From positions 7,812,001 through 7,876,000 of the forward strand of contig NC_135143.1 in assembly GCF_051014445.1 (NCBI RefSeq): DNA of 64,000 nucleotides. Direction: 5' to 3'. This document shows, one piece after another, positions 34,720 to 46,700 of the stretch. The translations under genes were made by a program, and so were the position numbers. The stretch's first letter is position 1, and each line of letters opens with the position of its first letter. This stretch comes from Colletes latitarsis. Lineage: Eukaryota; Arthropoda; Insecta; Hymenoptera; Colletidae. The notes beneath the pieces are model-generated. The model did not search any database. It saw nothing but the letters and a program-made list of their open reading frames with translations, and was not told where the DNA came from.

Positions 34720-37700
34720 CTGAAAAATTGCAAACAATGTTAGTATATTTAATGTTGGGCATTAACTTTTAATTCTAAGCGTGATGCGTTTTAACATTTA
34801 TTATATATTTAATATGTAACTTACAATTATATATTTGGATTAATAAACACATTAGTACGTTTTACAAAATATATCAAACCGGAAAAGAGGGTAACCAGCG
34901 CGGGGTATCGTTGACAACTTAAACTATCTCTAACATTTAATTTAAACAGCCCAATCTTTCTTGGTTTGCAAAAGCACACAGTAGCTAATGAAAGTATTCG
35001 TACGCTTAGATTTATGATTTTTAACACATTAAATACAATGGGTGAAATTTCTATAAGGGCACTACTATTTTTAATAAAAGTGTTATAGTCCAAATTATGT
35101 TTGCCTTCTGAAAACAATTATACGATATTTCCATTGGTAGACACTAATAATAAGATATAAATTGAACGGTTTCAATAAACACTTTACAACTGTTTCCACC
35201 CTAGTGCAAGATGGTGTAACATAGTTGTATATTGAATTTTCGTAGGTTTGTCATTGCTGTAAAATCACAATTAATACACATTGGCTGTTGATATATTGGA
35301 ATACAATGTTGGTACCACTTGTAAGAGACAGACTTGTAATCCTTTCACATCCATGTATGTATACATAAATACGGAGTGCATATTCTAAACCATCATTGGC
35401 AATAAGATTAGATCAGATTTCAAAGATTTTAGTCTTGCAGTTTTGTGCTTTTTCTAAGATATGGATAATGTTACTTGTACTTGTGATGAAGCAAAACTGA
35501 GGAAGACATATTCTTTTTATACGAATTTTGTTCTAACTTCGGTCAACATTTTAATGTTTCTCTTTCTAAAGTGAGAACACGCGAGTTTGTTCACGTGCAT
35601 TATTTTGCATAGACTTTTGACAGTTTTTATAGAAATTGTGTCCATTTTTCAATAAGTAAAGAGATAAACGTTTGTAGTTAAAAACATATTTAAATGAGAG
35701 GTTCGATACGATTAAAATAATAAATTGACATCTTTGTCATCAATTTAAATTATTGGATGACCTCATATTTCAGTAGGAATATCTTACCAGGTGTCTGAGG
35801 ACACGGTGGACCTCTACACGTCTTCATAACAGGTGGTCGCGGAATATCTCTGCACGCGTTGCCAGCTGGTTTTTTCGTTCCGAACCAAACGCACTGCAAG
35901 ATTCTATATTTGATGCCATCTTCCTCGCAGGATGCTGTGCACTATTGAAATTGGCAAGTGACAATTTTAGCAAACTATACATTTTATAAATGTCTACAGA
36001 GCCAAGAAGATTAAACTCTTTAAGCACTTAATACCAAATATTATCCATAATTGTGAAATCAGAAACGGTTACAGATCAGTAAATATGAGATGCTGGAAAG
36101 TACCTAATTTAAGTAGATGAATGTTACCCTTAATCTAAGCTCGGCTTCCCTTACCAAGGTGACGAAAACGCGCAGCGCTAATCGGTGGGAGGATCGATCA
36201 AGCCAATCCTCAAAATCGTCACCTTGGCAGGGTTACCTATCAAGCTGATCCTAAAAAATAACCGTAAGTCACATCCGCATTGTAAACCCCGCGATGTTAA
36301 GGTTCCTTAAGAATCCTTAACAACAATAGAACTTAAAATGTAACGATCACATGGAACATACATCGGACCATTCGCCGACTCTCCACACTCCCTTGCAGGC
36401 GTCGTTGTAGCACTCTTGCCTTTGCAGAGGTTTGGTGGTATCGTCGCATTCGTTCAAATCGAGCAGTGTGACGTTTTGCTGACTGTCGTTTGCGTCATCC
36501 ATTAAACGACAGGTAACGTCGCGTTTTTGCATCGCGGTTTTCCAGTTGAAACATCTGGACGTCTCGCAGGGGGTCCATTCGGTCGTGTGCCATTGGGGGC
36601 ATTTGCCGAAACCGCATGGTCTGACTTTCTGAGGTACAGAATGTCCTGCGTCCTCACACAGTGTCGCTCCTATCACTGTTCGCGGTGCTACGCGAGAAGA
36701 ATTTCCAAACGGTTTTGACGAACGTACCGTACACTGGGCCCCACGCATCTTAACACACGCAAAATAATTTTTTTAATTAGCTGTAACGTACTTTAGGAGG
36801 ATAGGTGACGGGTGGTTGGTAAAGTTACGTATACGTGATTGCGGTTATCAAAGTATTAACTCGGGTTTGATCTTTCTTTCTCACTGAGTTGATGGATGTA
36901 AATGCATGTTAAGGATTGAACTCGAATAGTTCTAGAAATTCACATAGAATTCTGGATATAAAAACCTAACCAGGAATTTCGTTACCTGAAATCCACTTCC
37001 TCCGCAAGTCAGAGAGCACTTCGACCAATCTGTCGTCACCCACTCGAACACGAGATCCTCGGTAGTATCTGTTTCGAATAACATGGTAAAGTCAAGTTAA
37101 CTACGCTTCGATGAGTTTGCATTGCTCAGATATAAATTTTGAAAACAGTTATTTCAAACAAAAATTACGCCAAAAAAGAAGTACAAGTACTACAATGAAA
37201 AAATTGTAGAACTTGAAATTAACTTACATAAACGTGAACAAAATTACCAATATAATTCATAAAGAGTATGAAACTGTGAATTTTGGATCATACTACAAGA
37301 TCGTATGGCTTGAACGAAACGTGGTATTAATGTATAATTGACTCAACTTTGCTGCGTTTTTCGATGAATTCAATCAATTATTTTGCACAAGTATACACTT
37401 GTTTGTTGTACCCACCTAAAATAGTGAGTGACGCAACTGTAGAGTCCACGGTGTTGTTTGGTGCAATCGTCGTATTAGCCGTAACATCCAAAGACTTGTT
37501 CATTTTCTGTGTTTCTTCGTTCGTTGATTGCTCTCGAAAATCAATCGCGTCCTCGGACGAGTTGTCGCCATCTTTTTTGTGCAAGTTTTTCGAGTACTCA
37601 TCCTTCTCCGTTGTGGTGGATTCTCGGTTTTCGATCGATGTCAATTCGCTGAGATCTTCCTCCACGTCTCTGGTACTTGATGTTCGACCGACATCATCAA

Positions 37701-40700
37701 CTACGGTATCATTTTCCATGTGGACCCTCCGTTTCGTCTTTTCCTCTTCTAACATTGTCCCGTAATCTTCTGTCCTGTTCAAAATCTCCATTTTTTCGTC
37801 TTTGGTATTCGGTTTCCTCGAAGCGTCGTTCAAACCTTTCAGCGACATCGTAGAGAAAACGTGTTCAGTTTCAGAATTATCGTAATTTCTACGATTGGTC
37901 CCTTTCCTGAAAGATTTCACGGAGCTGTCGTGGTTGGTATTCGACTCTGGAATATAATAAACCTCTAAGCCAATGTTGTCCGAAGTGGTTTCTGGTTTTG
38001 CGGTTTCTTTGCTTTGATCTTTGGACGTGGAGTTCCAACGGCTCTTAATATCCGGGGTGTTCTGCCATTGTCTTTTGACGTTCTTAAGGGATTCTTCGAT
38101 GTAGTCGTTGTCGAAGTTCGTAGACGTTCCCGGATCGTTATAGCTAGCAACAGGTGTGATCTTCACTGGGTTACTATGCTGGAGTCCGAATATAGATTCG
38201 TCCAAATCGTAGGGATCAACGTCTATGAATATCCTTTCCTCGTCTGGTCCGAAGGTCTCGTCCGGAATGACGGTGTTGCGGTATAAAGTGTCCAAGTTCT
38301 CCTCTACGTTTTGGTACCTCAAACCGGAAGTTTTGCCTGGCATGGTACGTTTTGTTACGATTGTTTCCTTTCGCGTGCCATCGACGAACGTCAACGGTGC
38401 GGTTTTGTGAGATCTTCCGGCAGAATTTTCACTGTGGAACGGCCAATATTCCTGTTGGATAATTAACAATTAAAACACTCATTCTGCGCTTTTCGTTAAA
38501 TGCACGACTACTGAATAGGAGAGATACGCGTGTTTTCAGGTGAGAGAATGATTTGTCGAGATATGAAGATGTTCGGTGATTTCATAAATCTTTACGTATT
38601 TAATTTCCTCGATTTTTAAATTTTTTATTTACTTATACTTAATGTAAAAAACTAATACGTTAGGTTATAAATTACAGATTTGTGTGAAGAATACAATACG
38701 AATTATTATTAAAACAAGTCTTAAGTGTTTCTTAACTTGCTTTTTATTTTATAGACTGGAGAAAATCATATAAGAAGCTGATCACTATGTGAATGGTTGA
38801 TAGTTTGTATGCATCTATAGATATTTTCCTCGAGTACAATTTACTTACCTATAAATACACAAAGACTTATGAAATTACTTTATAGAAGTAATTGCAAGAG
38901 ACAGTTAAGAAAAATATGAAAATATTTTGAGTTTCATTAAAAGAAATCTGGAAGAAAAGGAAACTTAATGTTCGACGATTAATTCAGCTGGTAAATGTGG
39001 CGCAGATTATCTCACCTTTAAACTCGATATAAAATAAGTTAAGTGCGGTACGAGAGTAGATGCACTTGACGATGCAGTCGACTCCACAGATTCGTGATAT
39101 CCTGGCTGATATATTTACACCGGGAATATCCACCATCACATAAAGTTAATCCATACATATAGGTAGCAGGAAAGTAAAGAGTTGTAGACGAAGAATTAGT
39201 TCACCATGCGTTCATCCAGGTTTTCAATAATATTTTTCGGACAGCGGAATTGAGGAAAGAGTACGGCTCGGATTTTTGATCTGGTGATCTTACCTGGTTT
39301 TCTGAGGTTACAGTATGCTCTTTGTGTATGAGCGTCGAATCTGGTGGTGTCGGGCTAGTTTTTTGTTTCCTCTGATGCGGCTTCGTCGTGGGTTTACTTG
39401 GGAAAGCTCGTTCGTGGCTTAAATCTTCGCTGTCTATAGGTACGAAGAGGTTCCCGTAGGCGGCTGTAGGAGATTCAAAGTCGTTTATGGCAGTGCTTCC
39501 ATGTCAATTTCTAATTTCTCTTATAGAGTAAATATTTTATTATATTAATATTAAGGTAAAACTTATTAGGAATAAATTTTGTTCTAGTTATAACAAGTCA
39601 TTTAACGAATGGTCGACAGTTTCTGGTCATCACCAAAACTATCAAAAAAGAATATTAGAAATGAAAGAGAAGAAACATAAGTTACATAGTGAGAAATTAC
39701 TGAACAGAGATGTACATATGTGTTCAATTAATTCTAAATATCTTTCTTCTTGTTTTGAATTTAAAATAAAACAAAAAATAAATTGTGATCGTATTAATTC
39801 CATAAAAATGTTAAAATACGCTTTTACCCGCGCGATCAGTGTAGAGACTCTCTCCAGAATTCGCCGGCGCGGAGTCCAAGTTTGCGTTTCGTTGAAAGTG
39901 GACGGAATTGCTCAGTCGTAAATATTCCTCGCTGCTAATCTGTTCTTTGGAACGAAATTTTACGATCAGCTGCGTCTCCGCGTGCGAATTTCCCGCTGAA
40001 ACAAAAATTTATACGATACTCTATCGTGTTCGATCAAGTTCGTTCGATAGGAGACATGCTTGACTTTTACCTATGCACGCGTAGATACCGGAGTCCGCGT
40101 CCGTTATGACGTTTATCTTCAACGCTCCCTTTTTGCTGATCTTGTACTTCCTTGATCTCCTTAATTCCTTGTTATCCTTGGTCCATTTGATTTGCGACCT
40201 GAAAACGTTTCGATTTTAACAGAGGCTCGTGCAATTTTCATGTTCTAGATATGGAAAATCTCCTCCTTTCATGTTAAGCTGTGACATTTGCATCCACCAA
40301 TAACGATTCACAACTTGTTGAAACCGACGTTTTGTTAAAGGTTACGCTTCTGTATCGAATAGTTTTATTTTAACGCTTTACTAATTATATTATAAATTCT
40401 CAACCATTGCTACCAGTTTAGTCTCAGTTTATAATAAATAGTTTCAACAGTCTTAAACTTTCATTGACTCAACAAAGCGTATCTACCTCACAATAAAGCA
40501 GCTCTATTAAAGTAAAACATAATAGAGCTAGAAACAAAAGTGTTGCATGGATTAACCAACAACTCTTTGTCATCATTCAACACGATAAATGTTTTAAGTT
40601 ATAGGTGTCCACATATACTGGCGATTGAGTAAATGCAAAAAATAACGATGCTATAAACTTTTCTACACGATCATGTTTCCGAGCAAAACAGACAGTGTTT

Positions 40701-43700
40701 TCTTTACTTGTTTACAAGTACTTTAAGTTAAGCAATTAAGTGGTGTATTCTTGTAGTGTGTTTAGAGGCATCGATTGGCATTAATTCAGTCCTGGTTAAG
40801 TCTATAAATTAACAGAAACAAAACCAGGTCCATGACCCGGATTAGTGTTACATAACAGTGAACAGTAAACTCACTTGTCGAATTTCCTAACGGGACAACG
40901 GATTTTGATGGAATGCGTGCCTTGGAACACCTTTGCGACGCCACCGATTTTCAGATTCACTTCCGCAGTTAGGTCCGTCTGATTGTACGTCGTGTTTTGG
41001 CTAGAGATTATCGGAAAAAGACCAGCCCCCATGTCGGGACAAGCTCTGGTGTTGCAGGGCATCTCCGTGGCGGGCTTCTCCGACATGCATTCACGATCCT
41101 TGCGACTCTGTCTACGTCCCTGGGCCATTACTTGCTCGCAGACCACTTTGCGCCTCATCACGCCCCCATTGCAAGTCTTCGAGCACTGCAACACGTCGTC
41201 GATCGTATCTAAATCTCTTTTCTATTTTCCGTTTCGATTTTTGCCATTGTTTTTCGATAGCGAACGAATTCCATTAAACTAACGCGATTTGTATTTGTGA
41301 TAAAACTTCTTTCACTTCAAACTTTTCATTTACAAAACATATCAAACATATTACATTATTGGCTTCCAGTTCTCTTGGCTTTATCAGAAGAATGTCAACA
41401 CATTTCAAGAACTTTAGCACATTAAATATCCTCTTTAACTTTCTAGTCCTTTCTAATCTTGAATATTGTTCAATAATAAATAAATTCCTACGCATCGTTT
41501 CTTATAAGTTGGACAGTCCTATTCCAATTACTTGTTATCACTACGACCCAATTTTGTCAAGATCAGGATTTCTTACGCTTGTACTAGTTTGAACTAGTTT
41601 TTAATGCTACGACAAGAACTACTTGAAATACGGAATTATTCTATATTCTATCATTTAAATGTCATTATACATACAACAATTGGATTAATCGGATTCTTGT
41701 ATAAGTTAATCTGTTTAGCCAGCGTCTTAATTTCTTTAGCGGCTCTCTGTACTTCCTCAAAAAAAAAAAAAATCGCTAGTGTTGCACGCATCGTACCTTA
41801 CAATATGTATAATTGATGCAATTTCTATACATATTGTGTAAGTGTTTTGTAACAAAGGGTGATTAAATCCATAAATAAATAAATAAATAAGATGAAAAAA
41901 TAATATGAAAAAGATCCTGTTACAAAAAATTTTTTTTTAATTTTATATTTATTTACAGAAAAAAACCGAGTGATTTACAAAAATGATTAGTCCATCGTGC
42001 GTAAATTATAAAATTACATAAGATTGTTTGACCTCGAAATTTCTCTAAAGATACATTAAAAAAGTCACCAGATATAGAGTATTTATTAGCAGTAGTGCTA
42101 GTGCGAGTAATAGTACCTGTATTAAGAAAAGGAGATGTATAGTGCTTTGAGACGAAAGTGCGAGTAAACCTGAAGGATTTTAAAGAAAATTATGATAAAA
42201 ACAATAAAAATATGACGCTTACAAAGTATTATAATTACCGTAAAATAATTGAATTTTTCCACATTAACGTTTAACACTAAACCTGCCGACACTTCATATC
42301 TTTCTCTTTTAAGTCGCATATTTTTAAAATCTGTACAAAAATATCCAATACTTTTACTCAAAATATGCATGCTTAGTACATTAACTTAATCCAGAAAATT
42401 TACGAACTACCTCGAAATTTTTATCGGGTAGAAGATAAAACGCCCTAGAAAACGATTTTTGTTTCAAGTCGATAACATAGTTAATTCCAGAGAAAACAAT
42501 TATTTACAAAAGAATGGTTGGATAGTAATTAAGCAAACATCCTGTATTTAAATTTATTTTCGATTAAATAAATAATTTATAATCCAGTTTTATCGCACAC
42601 CAGTCATAAATATCAAAATAAATATAGAAGACAGCATAAATTATAGAAGTAGCTACATGCATTAGATAGAGAATGAAGAGCCCTTTAAAATGAAACTTAT
42701 TTCAAGTCGATAGCTTAATTAATTTCAAAAATATAACGATTTTTATTTCAAGCCGATCGCGTGGCTGGTTCCGGAGATATAAGGGTTCGAAGCGTTTGAT
42801 TACTTTTCATTGTTGACATCGGCGGGAGGTCATTGACCTCACGCGCTCGAAGTGGTCGCTCGGTCACGTGCGGGAAAGAGAGGTCCGATGCGTTAGACGG
42901 AGATAGAGACAGTTAAATTAAAAAAATTACCCCTTCACATAAATTACGATATCTCCAAAATGGAAAATCAGATCGACATAAACCAGAACCATTTCAAAGA
43001 GGAAGCGTTGCCGCTTCTAACAGTAGTTCAGTCATGGACAAAATACTAGTCATTTTGGAACTGCACGCGTGTAAAATTTTAATATTTACAATACGTGTTA
43101 ATAGTCTTTCGTTTAAATTACGATATTTCCAAAACGGAAAGTCGGATCGACATAAAACGAAAATCATTTTAAAGGGAACCCTTGCCACTTTTAACAGTAG
43201 CTCAATTATAGAGAAAGTTTAACTATTTTTAATATGCGTTGTTAGATTACGTACGTAAGACAGTAGAAACTGAAAATTCTCTCCTTTCATCTTTGCTATA
43301 TGTATATTTTCCATTTACATCGGGAGCTAACTAGAATTTGATACCAAAGTTTGTTCGGTATTTTACAAAAAAATATAAATCGTTCAACTAGTTAGATGAC
43401 CGGTCGTGGTAGGCAAGACAAACTACATATTTTTCTCAGAAAACAAACAATAAGAATAGAAGTGAATATTGAAAAATTCATTGTACGTATACTATAAAAA
43501 AAGTCGTGAAGTTAAATGACGCTAAAATAACATTGTATGCTAGAAATTCTAAACGAAATTTAAAATACGGTGATTTGACCGGTCGTGGTAGGTTTAGTGT
43601 TAATGTAAAACATGAAAAATATTTTTTAAAAGCTTATTGTATGTTTTATTCGTAGAAAAAGATTCTTTTTATTGTTTCCTGTAGGTTTGTGATAAAAAAT

Positions 43701-46700
43701 TGATGAAAATACCCTCTGCTTTGATGTCGCTACGGTGATATAACCCCTTAAGGCGAAACCAAAGGTAATCGCGATAATTCGATTTCGACGCTCTTTCGGA
43801 TCGTTTAATTCACTGAGCAGAGAGAAAGTACCTTGCCCCAGTCTCCCGCACTCCATTCAACCGGGCAATCCAATACGTTGCAGTATCGTCGGTCGGTTGG
43901 CTGCGGCTGTGGGCACATGTGGTTTGGCACAGGGACTGCCTTACCTGTGGAGCCGCGTGTCACTTCGTGTATGCACGTGACATCGCGTGTCTGTATACCG
44001 ATCCCGCATGGGCTCAAGCATTGCGAGAATTCACTGTAATTCCATCTGCAGATGGAAATTAATTGCAATAATTAGCCTTGCATCTAATGATGCTTGAAAC
44101 GATACGAACAAAGAATTTCTAGAATAAAAGACATACAGTTAATCCCACAAGTATTCGTACTTTCATTGCTTATGGGAGAAATTTGTTGAAATGAAACGAT
44201 GCATATCAAATTTTGCAATAAACTTTTTGCTATAAATGAATACATGTGTAAAGGCTATTTATATCAAATTATAACAAAATTGATTAACTGATAAAAAAAA
44301 TATATCGATTTCACTCTACATAGTACGTAGTAACAGTCCACAAAAGTATTCGTATCATTTTTAGCAAAATCAACAAAATAATTTCTACAGTTCACAATCG
44401 GTTTAGTGAGTTGTTATACATTTATAAAAATTTGTAATATTCATTTCTTTAAATAAATATAGTAAGTCATAAACGTTAATCCCTAAAACCGTGTTTCATT
44501 ATTCAATGTATGACATTAAGTGCAATTTTTTCCCGTAGGATGATTTTGATTATTGTACTGCAAGATAATTGCAAATAAAAAGGATTTTTAACTTTTCTTG
44601 AACATTCGAATTTTATACTTTTAAATTACATCCTTGAAAATATTATACTTATATTCTCGAAGTATGCGAAGATAATAAAATATTAGAATGTATACCCGTA
44701 TATGTATAATATTCTAGAATTAAATGAGATAATTTAAAATGTTGTCAATGTTAATTAATTCTGTGATCGATCGTTGCGTTACCTAGGAGGGCAAGGATGA
44801 TCGTTGCAGACCCTTATCCTGGCTTCTGGTTTCGTTTCAGCAGTGCACAGCAACGGCATTACGGTCTTGCCTGTGTCGTCTCGTACGCAATTTATTATCA
44901 GGTTCTGAACACCTAAAACATCAAAGGAACATCGATATCGTGATCCTCGAATCGATCGTCGATTCGTATGTTGGGATATCTCTATCTCTGCTTTGGGCTA
45001 AATCGACGACGTAATCGTTTGACTTTAATCTATTGGTTCGATGCAATTCAATCGGCTGACTCGTTGCTAAGCACTGCTAATTACATAATCGCGTTTAATT
45101 ATCCCGGATAATTAAACGCGCTATGCAAAACGAACGCAGATCCGTTCCGTTGATCCTTTCTGATCTGATCGTTGATAATTCCCTGACTTATGCTTGCAGC
45201 TGATTAGCGTCGACTAGAATGCAGTATTCACAGATTAGAGATTGGCAATATATGGCTACGTATCAAGTAGATAAATCCATTAAAGGATTCTTTAAATGTT
45301 GATAACGTCTCTCGAAGGAGTACCTTGCGATTCAACGAATGGTTCATGAAATTAATAATAATTCGCGAGGCAAAATAAGCTCAAAATGTGGAATGAAATT
45401 ATTTCTTATAATGCTTTGTTTTTGAAATAATTTAATTCGAAAATTTGTCGTATATTTCAATACGATTTGCCTGGTGTGTACGTTCTCTACTCTGTTTCTA
45501 TAAGTTCGTGCCGAGTTCTGTAGTAAACGGATAAATATTGTTTTTTTAGTGATTAACTCTACTATTTGAACTTTCAAAATGTTAGTGTCAAAGCATTTGA
45601 TTGATACAAATTTTATATTTAAAATAAACTCTCTTAATAATGATGCTTAACACTAAAATTTGACAAAAAGTATCCAAAGAAATAAACTCATGTCTGAAAG
45701 TGCTTTGTTGGATAGATATAAGTTTTTAAAGATATTTATGATTTATCGTGACAGTTATAAGAGATGTTCGAAAATTCTCCTTCTGCAAGAATACAGGCTT
45801 CCATTCATCGAATTGGACGAACTCCTTCAAACATTCTATCTGTATTGGAAATAGTAGTAAATGTATTTTGAATACGATCGAACATTTCTTACAACTGCCA
45901 CAATAAATCATAAATATTTTTAAAAGCTTATATCTTTTCAATGAAGCTTTCTCGAACGTAATACGAACTTTTCTTATCCATTTGACCTCAATAACACGTA
46001 GTATCAATTTGGTCCCTTTTTGGTCACCCTGCGTATAATTACAAAAATTTTCGACGAAGCATAGTTTACGAGATAGTTCATCTTGTCTCATAACGAGACA
46101 CTCTGTGCTAAGATCTCTTACCTCCGAGGCAAGTGGCGCTGCAAGGGGTGTAACCAGACTGCTTCCACGAGTAAGTGGTCTGCACGTCGCTTCCTGGGGC
46201 GACCTTGATGCCACCGTCGTAACTGCTCCCACCGGAACCGCCAGCCGAAGATCTGTAGGTGTCCGTCAAGCTGGGTTCGGCGTATCCGCTGTCACCGACT
46301 GTGTCGATGCCGTAGGACAGCCTGTTCTCTATCACGGGGCATGGCTCCATCACGCACTTCTCTATTTTGGTTGGTTTCGGGCCCGAGCATTGTCGGTCCG
46401 GCAGATTGGCGATGGTCCGACTGAACTCGAGGAATATCTTGCAACGGACGTCCCGATGCCTGGTCCCTTCTCCGCAGGTGACGCTGCACGGCGACCATTC
46501 GTCGGCGATAAACCTGGAGGGTCGTTCGTTTGATGATTCGCGTTTAAAATCTCGCTCCTTTCGTTCCTGAATTCCTTTCGGAGCTCCTCGGTAACTCGCG
46601 GGTTCAACTTGGGGCTTATTCGGGATTCGAATTATTTAGAAGTCTTCGATACTTCGATAGTCGAGGAGTCGATCGAGACTCGAGAATAGACTTCTAGATT

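Larger units (their letters stand above)
42271..43603. mobile_element. Possible TTAA-flanked element of about 1.3 kb
   Basis: TTAA at 42271-42274 is followed by CACTAAACCTGCCGAC. At the other end the reverse complement of CACTAAACCTACCACGACC precedes TTAA at 43600-43603. The terminal match is about 13 bases. The right part (about 43258-43605) has a reversed relative at about 61255-61575. There is no transposase. TTAA and short TIRs suggest piggyBac-like mobilisation, but the pairing of these two ends is an inference. Confidence 0.45.
41186..43831 (-). other. Intron with repeats
   Basis: It holds a possible TTAA-flanked element (42271-43603), a pair of about 174-bp direct repeats (42941 and 43115) and a simple AAATAAAT repeat at about 41870-41890. 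No coding segment other than the flanking exons is seen. Confidence 0.5.

Noticed and set aside
39464..39495. Extension of the ADAMTS-like exon to an acceptor at 39496
   Set aside because: It would need the upstream exon to end in phase 2, which no donor there provides; the acceptor at 39464-39465 fits.
44137..44360. AAGTATTCGTA-type motifs as Tc1 element ends
   Set aside because: Two similar motifs about 200 bases apart suggest a remnant, but orientation and borders do not form a convincing inverted pair.
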